The notes under the pieces: model-generated | What the model saw: only the letters and a program-made list of their open reading frames with translations | Told to the model about the DNA's origin: nothing | Database searches by the model: none | Program-made: the position numbers and the translations under genes | Part shown: positions 27,781 through 40,500 of the stretch, one piece after another | How the letters are laid out: each line of letters starts with the position of its first letter | How positions within the stretch are numbered: position 1 is the first letter of the stretch | Assembly: GCA_030248135.1 (NCBI GenBank) | Contig: JASANC010005087.1 | Span: 124,001 to 188,000 of the forward strand | Origin: Theristus sp. LFF4_11 | Lineage: Eukaryota; Nematoda; Chromadorea; Monhysterida; Xyalidae | Direction of reading: 5' to 3' | DNA length: 64,000 bases

Positions 27781-30668
27781 TCAAGCACCTCGATGCATGT
27801 TCACAACAGATTCATACGTAACGAATGTGATACAAGTAGCCGGGGTGACCCTGAGCAAACTGGCCAGCAGTCCCTTATAGAAACCCCTGGCGCCCTCGCC
27901 CCGGTACGTCCGGGCGATACAATCGACAACGCCGCCGTATGTGCAGTGTTGATCTTGCAGACGCGCGCGCACCACTTGATACGGATAGGTGATCGAGACG
28001 GCGGCCATTTTGGACAGCGCCGCGAACGTCAGATACCATGTGGTGTCCTGGAAGCGAGTCAACGATTGGGTGATTTCAGGCGACTGGTTATTGCAACGGT
28101 TGATTAGCAGATTCACAGTTGATTCATTGGTTGATTTGGGGTGATTGATTGTTATTATTGATTAACGTGATTGATTAACAACTCGCGGGCTGCTTGATGA
28201 ACATGATGAAGCTAGTGACGGCGTCGATTTGAGCGAGTGATTGATAGGTCGGTGAGTTTTTAAGTGTTGTGTGTCGAAATGTTTTCTTTGTTCACGAAAA
28301 CCTACCAATTTGGCAGTGGTTGGAATGTTTCTGTGGAGGCAGTATCGATATTTCAGCTCATCATAGACCATGAACTGGACAGCGCCATGCGACGTGCCGA
28401 TCAAGCCCGGTACGAAACCCTAAAATTAGAATTTTTACCGTCGAATTCATAAAAAAAGGTTTCACCTTGGAAAACAGCCGCTGAAAAACGTGAGTCCTTG
28501 CGGTGGGGCTGCATACTGCTAGGAAGCAGCCAATTAGACTGGATAAGTAAATACAGAATTCGTGAATACTGAAATTATTGTCCAGTTTTTGTTTTCAAAA
28601 ACACGGTTTTGGTTCCCCAAACTGCAAACATACTGGTTTGTGTGTCCTTCTGCTGAAAACAGTGTCCAACGACAGTCGAACTCTAACTTACAGCCAATCA
28701 GCCAATTGGCTGGCGATCACTTGACGCATGCCTCTGTGCAGGACAGACGCCGTCGCTCCCTACCGCAATTTCCGCACGCAACGCATGCATGCACGTGATC
28801 ACCAACCACTCAGCGCACTGAAGAAATTTCAGAGGTCGACTTTACACACACAGAAAAAAAGAGAAACTAAAGTGACCAATAACATCTAGTGGTTTGCTCT
28901 CTCCAGAGCCGACGGTAAATTGGACTCGGGGTAGTATTGCCCGTTTCCGCCGGAGTTTCGCACCTTACGGTTTCCGGAACCGGTGCGCGAACAATTCAAT
29001 TTGAAAAAAAAACCAATTTCGCAACAATGAAAAACACCGAAACCAACGCGCACACCTTGTAGAAGCCTCGTATGCCCTCCCGTCGCGCGATCTGCACGAG
29101 CGCATCGCGCATGCCACCGTACATCCGCTGCTGACATTCGTACTGCAGACAAAGGCGCGTTTTCACGACCCAAATCGGATTCGTCAGCGCCTGTGTGCCG
29201 CAGCCTGGCCGAATTTTAGGTGCGTTTGATTTGTTGACACGAGAACTTTCTGGGTGTCATGCAAAAATCACCGCAATGTTCATAATCACCGCAAAAAAAA
29301 CTATTCTCTAAAACTGTTCTCTGTGGGTTTCCCGATTTGTTCCTTTATATGAACAACGAATGGCAACATGCTTGGCTGAGGAGACCAACGACTGTATGCA
29401 TTTCAGCTTTACGGAAAGCTTTAAGTGATGATTCTGGCTTTTGTTTGGCATCTTTTTTCGGTGATTTCACACAATAAATTAGAAGGCGCGCGACACTGAT
29501 CGCGTCCAGAGTGAAACCGAACACGGTAGCTACCGTACTCCGTTCACCGTTCAACTGAGTCGCATGACGGGACGAGACAATAAAAACGGAAAAATAGCTT
29601 TGCAAATACAAACGCTAGATTATTTTCCGGTGCAAACCGGTTGCCCGAAAGCCAAACCTCAACCCGATGCCCCTACACCTAAACCTGCGACAATGCCAGC
29701 AAACATGTGGTGTGCGGCCGTCAAATCCTCGTCGTCGTGAGATCGCATGCGTGATTTGAGAATGTTGTAACTGTAATGGAAAACAAACACAAACAAACAA
29801 TTGCGGTTAAGCAGTTAGGATGAAAACTCATCCTGCCAAAAACCGCAAAGACGTTGCAGTCGAATACAGTGTTTTATTTCTGATCCAGATTATTGATGTC
29901 CGCCACGTTCTCCACCGTTTCACGTGCCGCGGGTCTACCAGCTTTTTTAATGCACAAAGCATAATCCAACCGAATATAGCAACAAATGACAGTGCAATGT
30001 GCGGTTCTGTTTCCTGCTTTTTGCGAAATAAAATACATGGATTTCAAGTGGCAAATGCACCGACGTGTGCACAAAATCGGTTAAGTGCCACCGCCCAGCA
30101 TCAAAGCAGCTAAAGCAAACCAAACGCTCGCCAAAAGTGGTCAACACAAAGAAAATCTGAAATAAAATCAAAGCACCAAACAAAACGCCTTACAACTGAA
30201 AATACAGGCCCCAAGCGGCCGTAGAGCCGAGCAAATTCGGCGTAGCACCCTGATAGAGGCCCCGTAGGCCGTGCACCCTGATCACGGAGCTCGCAGCCTG
30301 CACGTAGCCGGAATACTGCGGCCTGTGGAGGGCTCTGGCGTGGGCGGTGCCCTCGTTCACTGGAACACAATGAGAACAAAATGTGGCATCGTCTGAAGCA
30401 GTAACAACCCAGTTTGCTTTCAACGAGAGTGGCATTCACACCGTTTTTGCTGGCTCTGGCAAGATGAAAAAAGCGGTTTGCGCCAACTCAATCTATATTT
30501 TGTTTCGCAAATTTGCACACAACCAAAAGGCATCATGTGAAAATGAAACCAACCAGCGAAGCGTATTTTCAGCAAGTCAAGTGGATGCACCACCAGTGTG
30601 CTCAAAAAACCGCCCGCTAGGCCGCCGAGCAAATGGTCGAGCTGCAATGGCACACTCGAAACAACCAT
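27781..30668 (-). CDS. SLC25A32: Mitochondrial folate/FAD carrier, SLC25A32-type (complete)
   Basis: Six exons on the - strand: 30668-30554, 30359-30194, 29770-29685, 29204-29056, 28419-28306, 28047-27781 (298 codons, then TGA), all in phase. It has three mitochondrial-carrier repeats with PX-X-X-X-[KR] motifs: [21 protein letters not shown] and [14 protein letters not shown]. The Trp in the second motif, the Gln in the third, and [24 protein letters not shown] and [11 protein letters not shown] are signatures of the mitochondrial folate transporter rather than other SLC25 members. It should sit in the inner mitochondrial membrane and import folate, or FAD as in yeast Flx1. The N-terminus ([16 protein letters not shown]) is short for the family (about 315 residues); a longer first exon upstream, joined at the CAG just before 30641, is possible. 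Confidence 0.92.
28672..28842. repeat. Family P MITE
   Basis: ACAGTCGAACTCTAACTTAC at the left and AGGTCGACTTT at the right, with inner CAATCAGCCAATTGG and GATCACCAACCACTCAGCG. It lies in an SLC25A32 intron. Confidence 0.6.
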
Positions 30669-31580
30669 CGAGTATGCACTGTCTGCATTGAGAAACGTTT
30701 TCTAATATTTGCAACCCCTTGTATTCTGGGGTACCACCGGTTTCAGAAATTTGGTGGCACCAAACTGCGATGGTTTCGTGTAAAGGCGGAGAGTTTCGCG
30801 ACCCAGTGAGACGACCTCGCCATGACAGGGGACTGCCACCAAGGCTCGCTCTGCTACGGGGGGCAACAGTTACCCGAATTCTGTCTTGATTTCGGGGGCT
30901 TTCGCTTTGCTTGCAGGATGTTTGCAAGCATTTTTTCCATGAAAATTTAGCATGAGCAGAAAAACACCCGAACTAGATTGGTTTGGTATCACAACCGTTT
31001 CTTTCAATATCATTATTGTCAGTCAACCCCATTACCGCTAGTCTGGCAATCTTTATTAATTGAAAGAAAATACGTTTTGCTAACAAACAATGACGACGAA
31101 TGCAAAGTACCAGTCCAAAGTCAGTGCACTCTGCTAGAACGCAGTAATGCTAAACAGTGACGAACAAACACACAGGCACGTACACATGGAGCAACACGCG
31201 CTGTGCTGTGGTGTGGTACCGCATGTGTTTGTTGTGAACGGAGTGCACGTCTTCAAACTAGGACTTTATGAACCCAAGAAACAATTGCACAATACAACAA
31301 TTCCGTGATACTAAACAAACACACAAAATATCCAACAACGGTAGTTTACAGAAAAAGAAAAAAACAGGAAACAAACGCCCAAAAAAACACAAAGTTTGCA
31401 ATTTTCTTATGGATCACTAAAACCCAATGAAAAACAAGCATAACCACTGCTATGGAACAGGTTACAGATGGAACTGAAGCGTGAAAATGGGTTATTTATT
31501 CATGAAACATATCTAAGAGCGACACATTTAACGATGCACCGAACAATTAATCTGTCAATCTCAACCTGGCAACCTGGCAA
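30669..31580. other. Intergenic region between SLC25A32 start and hnRNP L end
   Basis: This 0.9 kb must hold the SLC25A32 promoter and the hnRNP L 3' UTR, both on the - strand. No repeat family or other gene is recognised. Confidence 0.5.
31495..31500 (-). promoter_or_regulatory. Candidate poly(A) signal of hnRNP L
   Basis: AATAAA on the - strand, 81 nt past the hnRNP L stop codon (31581). Distance and sequence are canonical; usage is inferred. Confidence 0.5.
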
Positions 31581-34500
31581 TCACTGTTGCTGTGCTTCTC
31601 GCTCATTCCGTACCATCGCAAACGCCATTTTCACCACATATGGATTTGGGCTGGCTGAAACAAAACAACAACCAATTTGGGTATCTTTGTGTACCACAAC
31701 CAATTTTCACTGACTACCGTAATGAATTTTATTGATTGATTGATTGAACAATTTTGAAACTTCTGAGGTGGGAAGTGGCTTGCGGGAATCGACGGCGTCG
31801 CTCCACGGTACACCACAAGTCTGATGTGCACAACAACTGCCACCAATCAAATGGACAGACAGATCGAACGTGTGCTGGGGGCGTAACTTTCAACGTTGGC
31901 GCGTTCTACGGTGAAAGCACACACACACGACACACATGCACGTTTCACCACAACAGACTGGCGTGCGGCGCCGTGGTGCGCACCGTACGTTTCAGATTTC
32001 ATCACCGCCTCCGCAGCTGGGGTAAACGGGAGGGCTACTAAAAGCGGCCACTACGACGTGAACAGCACAGTAATCATTCCCGTCCGGGCCGGAACCGTTC
32101 GCTCAGTGTGACTGACAGCAAAAACACACAAAAAAACAACAAAGAACTCTGCACCAATTGAGAAGCGAAAACAAAACAAGCACAAAGCGAGCGCACTCTG
32201 ACTGTCGACGGGCGTGTGGTTGGCCAGGACGAGCGCGTCCGTCGCCTCCTCGACCGAGTTGAACTCTGCCAGGCCAGACGAGCTGCGTTCGGATTTGCCC
32301 GCGAAGATCACCACCTTCGCTGGCACCACGGCGCCCGCAACCTCGAACATCTGAATCGAAGTGAGCGTCAGAGAATAACAGTGCACGTGATGCGAGATTT
32401 TACGACTTATGCCACCACGTATCATGCGAAGCGGAGCGGAGCGGACAGCGGATGCAGGCATAATATGGCCCATTGGTCGTTCGCGCTAAAATTCCAAACT
32501 TTCTGTGCCTCGCAATGTGAGCAAAAAAGGAGCTGAGAAATTTTTCTCCTGCACACAGGTAGATAATCCATAGATATGCTGTGTGCACTAGAAATTTTTT
32601 CGTGGTGATCTTCTATACACGCTGTGTGCGCAAAACATCGATTCTGAATTCGCTGTTTCTTATTCTTCTATACCCCTTTTTTTCGGTCATGTCATAAAAT
32701 TTGTTCGCAGTTTCAGTGATATGAAGAAAAATCTGACTGTTATGATAAAAACATTTCCTAGGGTAAAAGATGCCAAATTTTTCAAATTTCGCATTCATTT
32801 TTTTCTACGATGCTCCAAAAGGTTTAAAATTTAGCCTTTTTGCACAAAATGACGAAAAAACGCGTATTTTGACGTGTATTTGCGACTTCTGCGCATGAAA
32901 CAAACCGTTATTTGACAAATCACAAAGTTTCCGGGGTAACCAACAGCGGAGAGTTTGAATTTGACCTATATAAAAAAAAAATAAAGGAATAGCAGTTAAA
33001 TAACTAAAATCGTGACGATTTCGGACGAATCGGCCGTGAAAATTGGCGAAATCGTTCCACAAACAAAAAAATGAGAAACTGGTGTAGTTGGGGGTAATAT
33101 AATGCGCTGATCACGAATTTTGGATTAGTTTTCTTATGTGAGCAACTCTAGATACTGAATCGTGACGATTTCGGCCGAATCGGTCGTGGAAATTGGTGAA
33201 ATCGGTCCAAAAACAAAAAATGAGAAACTGGTGTAGTCCGCGGTAATTCAATGCGCTGATCACGGATTTTGGGTTAGTTTTCTTCTGTGAGCAACTCTAG
33301 TTACCTAATCGCGACGATTTAGGGCGAATCGGCCGTGGAAATTGGCGAAATCGGTCCAGAAACGAAAAACAAGAAATGGATGTTTTCCAGGGTAATTCAA
33401 TGCGCAGATCACGTATTTTGAGTTAGTTTTCTTATGTGAGCACTCTACATACTGAATCTCGACGATTTCGGGCGAATCGGCCGTGGAAATTGGCGTATGC
33501 TGACTGTGACGATTTCGAGCGAATTGGCCGCGGAAATTGGCGAAACCGGTTTAAAAACAAAAAAAACTGGAAACCCGTGTAGTCCAGAGTAATTCAATGC
33601 GCTGATCCCGGATTTTGGGTTAAATTTCTAATGTGAGCAATTTTTGATACCGAATCGTGACGATTTCGGGTAAATCGGCTATGGAAGCTGACGACATCTC
33701 TCCAAAACAAAAAATGGAAAAATTCTGTGCGCTGATGCCCAATGGGAAGTACGGAAGAATCAACGAATTCTGAATATTGTTCAATTTTTGGGGCTTATGT
33801 AAAAGTCCGAATATTATCTAAAAAATGCGGAAGACGCATATAAAAAGAGGAATACGGCTTTGCGTAAGCAGTGAGAAACTTGGCTTGACAACTATTTTCA
33901 AATCTCTGATGTGGCACACGGATACAAGTACATAAGAGCCATATTTTTGCGCCGTTTATTCATTATTTCGGTTGCACATGGTAACCCTGTTACTTTTTCG
34001 ACAAACGAAGCGTTCACATTCGATGCATGGTGACCTAAAACCACTAAAATAGAGATTAGATCTTGGATCACTGACACTGCTTTGCCCACGACAAAGCGTT
34101 GCGCAGAGGTAATGGTGAAGGCAATTGTTCGCGGGACGGACGGTTGAGCCAACATCCACACTCTTCCTACAACAATCCACAGGATTTTAGTACCTTCGGG
34201 TTTTTGGAACTGGGGAGGAGGATGAAAATCAACGGAAGACAACACATTTTGTCACTGGTGTGTGCGTACGTACAGTATGGCCGAACTAATAAGGCAGTCC
34301 ATCAAGGTGGGATCAGTCACAGACTAGGAGTTGTCTTTTTCAGAAAATGCCAACAGAATTCGCAATTATATGTGCAAAGGAGAAAGAATGAGCATGATAG
34401 CACGAAGAATCCATTAGTTAAAAAAAACACGTCAAATTTGGTACACAATGGGTTTCTGAACGTCTTTTTTCTTTATTCAAATTCAAAAGCTGCCATGTTT

Positions 34501-37500
34501 ACTCGGCCATTCCGTACGTCAACAATTAAGCTTTGCAGTCTTAAATTTTTTTGTTTCTGCACAGAGTTTGCAGAATTTCGTACATGCTGTGATTTCCAAC
34601 TAAACTGAAGAGGACAATCGAAAAACGGTTTTCAAGATTTTTTACGTTTTTCAGCAAAACAAACGCGGCGCAAAAATATAACTCTTACGTACTTGTATCC
34701 GTGTGCCACATCAGAGATTTGAAAATAGTTGTCAAGCCAAGTTTCTCACTGCTTACGCAAAGCCATATTCCTCCTTTTATATGCGTCTTCCGCATTTTTA
34801 GATAATAGTCCATCTGGCTAATATGTACAACTAGCTGATTGGTGGCTTGCAGGCTGATCCATGCGTTCTGTGCAGGCTGATGCGTGCATTCTGTGCAGGG
34901 GAGGCGGAGTTTGCCTGCACAGTTGCATGCATCAACTAACTGCACGTGTGTGCAATCAACCAGTCAGCTAGTTGTATGTATTAGCCAAATGGACTGTAAT
35001 CTATCAGGGTCAAAATGTTTTCATGGGTGAATATAAAACAGTTCGACGTCACGCATCGACTGATCAGTTTTCGCTGATGTTTTTTTCAAAAACCAATTTA
35101 CAACATGAAAGTGCGTTTGCTTGTTTGCAACAGTGCACCATCCCTTTACTGTACCAAGCGAGGGTGATACGCGTTTGATGCGTCAGCCCGGCGAAGCCCC
35201 AAACCGCGCAATTTATACAATCTGCGTCTCTCAAAGCTTCGTTCAGACATTCCACGCGCGCGAAATTCAAACGTCGCTCAGTCGTGGGATATGCACTTCG
35301 CTTGAAAATCAATCACTACGCGTGAACGCACTCAGATGAGAAGGCGCAGAGTGCAGTTGGGCGTTTTGCATTCGTTTGCGCCTGTTTGCGGCGTCACCGT
35401 TCACCTGTTGCATTCGTTTGCGCCTGTTTGCGGCGTCACCGTTCACCTGTTGCATTCGTTTGCGCCTGTTTGCGGCGTCACCGTTCACCTGTTGCAATCG
35501 TTGCTCGCTCATATCCGGCGGCGCGTTGTACCAGTGCAGCGTGCTCGTCGGTCGTATGATGCGATTGCGCCTCGCCGACTCCGGCGTGTTGAAGCGTTGA
35601 TGGCGATTCGCAGTGAAATCCTTGAACGAACGCGACCCATCCGGCATGTCGAACGGCTCGCGCGTGTCGTGCAGAATCGTCTGCTTCGACGGACTGAGAA
35701 CCGAAGTTTCGAGAGCGTTCATGGTCACATTTGAAATAAGTGGTGTTTTGTTCAGAAACGGGTACTAATACTGAACTGTTCTCCGTTTACAGACAGGCGG
35801 GGAATGTTTCAGTGTTGTCATAAATGGGTCTCTGAATGGCGGCCAGTTATATACAGTCCATCTGGCTAGATCGTCTAAAAAGAAAACCACGCACGTTTCC
35901 ATTCTATCCATTTATCCAAAATTATCCATTTCGCGAGTTTTATTGCGTTTTTCATGCCAAAACGGACAAATAATAAAGCAAAACAACTGAGAAGTTCGTC
36001 TCACCGCAACGCCAGCTGCTGCCCGAACAAGTACGCCCCGTGCAGACAATCGATGGCCTGCTGCGACTCGCTGGTCTTCGCCATTTGCACCATGGCCGTG
36101 TCCGGCTTCGATTTCATGAACTTCACCTGCAGCGCAGAAAGTTCAGAGTTTTTCCATGGTTTCAAGAACAATACCATATTACGACTGCGTGTAATAAACG
36201 TAACTGTAGGTGGTTGCTCTCTGTAGACAAGGGTACCCCAGAGACAGACGTTCAGGGACTGCAAACCTTTGAACGCGAATGAGGATGGGTGTGCGCGCTT
36301 GAGATCAGCTCATGTTGGGAAGGGCTCACTCTTTCATTAGAGCGTTTATTAGAACCTGTGCGGAACCACCTCGCTCCGTGGTGGGCGACAACACGCGATT
36401 GGCACACAGTGACATGAATGACATACAACCAGACGTTTTAGGGACATTGTGGCAATAAACAAATGGCAACATCGAAAAAAAAGAAGAAAAGCAAAAAAGA
36501 ACTGAAAAGAAAAGAAAACTCACTCGATCGACATTACCATACAAGCACATCAGATTGAACAGGCGGTCGCAGGTGATCGAGTTGTGATCGATACCGTAGA
36601 CCATCAGTACGGCGCTACTGTCGCCGCCGAAGTCGCCTGCGAACGCGCCTGGCCCACCAGGAGGTGGTGCGCCCGCGAGACCCTGACTCTGCTGGCCCTG
36701 GCCACCGCCGGCGGAGAATGGCGGTGGTGGCACTGAAAAGTGACATCAAAGTGGAACAAAATTTTGAAATTGAAAACTGAAAAACACACACAAAAATCCC
36801 GGAAATGTATCATTAAAAACCAAGAGTACTACAACGTGCAAGCACTGTGTCTTGCGGTTTCGCCTGGTAGGCGTATACCGCCAGCACAAAAGCGGCCAGT
36901 GCCACAACGCCACCTTACCGCCGCCACCAGCTGCAGCGCGGTCGCGCGCGGTCGTCGGGAAGCCGCTCGGCGGCGGGCCAGGCGGTGCGCCACCGCGGTA
37001 CGGCGGGCCAACACCGCCGCCGCTCTGAGCGGTGAAACTCGGCGCGCCGCGGTGATACGGGGCACCACCGCCGCCCTTTTGACCGCCGCCCGCACCACCG
37101 TAGCCGCCTGGAAAGCGGGCAATTAGAATTATGGGTGTTTTTTGGGGGTAAAAGAGAGTGCCAATATCAGATTTCGCTGGTTGCAGTTGGTGTTTAGCGA
37201 GGGTGCAGCCCCCTCCACCAGCGAGACCGTCACTTGGATCTACTCTTTCACTCGTCTGTTTTCTGCTGTTTTTGAAGCTTGTCTTCTTTCATTAAGCGAG
37301 CACAATGATGGTATTGAAACTGACAGCAGAAAATTGTCATGCTGCACGCGAAAAAGACACGAAATCCAATAAAAAATAAGCTCAAGATCAGAAAAATCGG
37401 TCAGATAAAGACCAAATTATTACCGGTGCGCGGTCCCGGGCCCGCTTCGCTTGCACTGAGTAACGTTTTGCGACCAACGTGATCCTTGATCTCCGGAGGG

Positions 37501-40500
37501 AATAGCGATTCTGCAAATGAAACACAAAACAAAAAGTCGTGTCGTGCCGTAAAAAGGACCGCAACTTAGGAGACGTTTTTCTTGGTGAAACACCATCAAC
37601 AAGTTACAACGAAGTGCTGTTTAAAAAAAAAGAGCTGCCCACGGCAACCGAGACTAGAGCAACAATTTTGAAGTCAATTTTTATTGGCGTCACATTCACG
37701 CCGGCGTTCTCAATCTCAAATCACATCTGCAATGGTCAACCAAAAAGAATAATCCGCTCGAAATTCAAGATTTATCTCAAGACACAATGAAAATGAGTCT
37801 CGTTTCCTAACGTCGCCCTAAACGCTGAAATAGAGGTGAAGCAGAGATGCCGGTCGCCAGAAACGTCCGCATCCCAAAAGTGTCCGTTCAGTGGCGAAAC
37901 AACACACGCGCCCCGAAGCCGCTGAAATTTGGGACACAGTAGTTGCACGTTATAGTTGCCCAAAACTTAGAATTTTGCCCAAATATGCGTTCAGTCGTTG
38001 CGTGAGTTCTTGTGATGCGCGTGAAATCCGTCGCATTACTATTCCGGCGTTTTCTCAACGTTGTTGTTACATTATCGATGCAAATCGTCGCGTAAATGCT
38101 GTTGTGGTGCCGTCCGTTCGTTCTCCTTCATATTTATGCGCATTTTTTGTTCATTTTGCGTGTTCACATCCTCACGCGTGTTGATGCAGGCGGGTGGCAT
38201 TTAACGTGCGCATCATTCATACGTATATGCGTTATAACGCACATTTCTGTGGGGCGTCCGTGCAGCGTCAATTTCAATGTTCACATATGCTCGCGTGTTG
38301 ATGCAGGTTGGTGGCGTTCAACGTGCGCATCATGCATACACGTATGTGGGTCAAGCGAACATTTCTGTAGAGCATAAGTGCAACGTCATTTTGCTGCGTT
38401 TAACGTGCGCATCATGCATACGTATATGCGTCATAACGCACATCTCTGTAGGACGTTAGTGCAGCGTTACCGTTGTGTTGACGTGCGCACTGCTTTTCGT
38501 GGCGTTCATGTTGTTTAAAATGTTCTCAAACAATGTCCTTCAAATGCTTTCATTTTTGGATTATATCAGTGGAGAATGCAGATGTAATGTCTTTGAAATG
38601 TTGCTCTACTCATGCTATCACAAACGTTTTGTCAAAAACGCTAAACACTTCATGTAAATAATTGGAAAAATGTACATTTCGGCCGCGTCACACGACATAT
38701 CATTGTGCGAGTATCTTTACACCAGTCAGTCAGCCTGTGTGTTTGGCGTACTGCTCTGCAGCATTTAGAAAAACAAACAAACGCTGAGACAACAAAAACA
38801 ACACAAAACGAACCAGGTGGCACCGTGAAATCCCACTGGTCTTGATCGTTTCGCGTCACTTTCACAGTTTCTGGCTGAAAATGTGTTTGTTGTTTTCTAG
38901 CGAAGGTTTGCAAAAAAGTTTTTTACAAAGTTGCAATGATTATATAAGCACGTGTTGTATTGTTCATTATTCGTTCCAAGCAGCCCCAAGTGACAGCGGT
39001 GTACCACAGTGCGGTGAACAGTGGTACACCACCGCTGCGGTGTCTCTGCCGCATCCGCAAAACGTGTTTTACGCGCACTAGCGTGGTGGACACCTTTCCG
39101 ACCTTAGCGAACTCGACTTTCAGCGTACAACAGCCAGAGTAAATGTCGGCGCCATTCATCGAGTGTTTCGCCTTGCGCGCCGACTCGATCGAATCGAACT
39201 CGACGAGCGCCTGCAGCGTCTGGCGGCGGATCATCGCGATGCGACGCACCTCGCCGTACGGCTTGGTGATCTTGTAGATCACGTCCTGTGGTTTTGTCGT
39301 GTGTGTGATGTTGGTGGGCGATGATGGGATTGAAGGGTGCACACAAACAGAGGTTTGGTTGCAAAAATGTTGTTGTAGAGTATGGGTGCTTGAACATGTC
39401 AGAATTTTTATCGGCTTTTTGCGCGTGCAGTGTGCTTGAATATAGTGAAATATCATGTTTTTCTGACGATTCCGCAAAAGAAGCGCGTGCGGTTTGACTG
39501 CATACTGAAATTTCATGTTTTTTCTGAGGATCTCGCCCACGAACGCCTGATATATTCCGATACCCACACTCTATATTGATATATCAAAGCGTACCACGTT
39601 GATCGGGTATTGAACGTTAGTGACGGCGACCAAAATCACGCAGTTTGGCTTCTCTGACTCGAGTCTGAAACGATTTTTGTCTTCAATTTTGCCAAAACTC
39701 ACAAGAAAACACGGTTCCACTGCACATCTGTGTTTAGATTGCATCCAGTGCATGCACCCGGTCATCGACAGCATTGCTTGCAAAGCAATTCATGCATCAC
39801 GTGTGCACCACCACCAACCAATCAGCTAATGGCACATGATATACCGTAATGTTTTTTATTTTGGTCCCGAGACTCAAGGCGCGCACAGATAGGTAAATAG
39901 TTGAATACATGAAGGGGGAAATCAAAATTGGCAAAGCGGTCCGAATTCCCTAAAACAGGCCCGAGTCACTTCGGCTGTTTTGAATATTGCCAGATAAAGA
40001 CCGTAACTGGATTCCTTTCTACGTCTACACACGCACTGAGTCGCAGAACCTAAAAATTGATTATACATAAAAATAGATTGTATAACGGGCAGAAAATCAG
40101 CCGAAGAAAACGCAAAACTGTTCGGCGCACCCGAGACGCTGGATGTATTTGCTGGTGGAATAGTTGAACAAGGCCGGCTGGCCGGCCACGTAGATTTCGT
40201 TCGCCTTCGCGTACGTCACACACGCCTGCGCACCGTCCAGATCCTGAGCCAGCGGAAACCAGCAGAAATGGAAATTTACCGAATGAAAAAATAAACGCCG
40301 CAAATCGTCGGGCGGAATGTCGAATGGAAGAACTTGGTTGGCAGCAAGCACGCATCATCACATGTGCTGACATCACCGACCAATCAGCTAATTGCTTATT
40401 ATTTATGGAGTTCGACTGTGGTAGTTTCTGAGGTATCCGTATCTAATGTGCTGTCTAAACAATTTCATTGCAGCATCCTGAACACAATGAATGAAATAAA

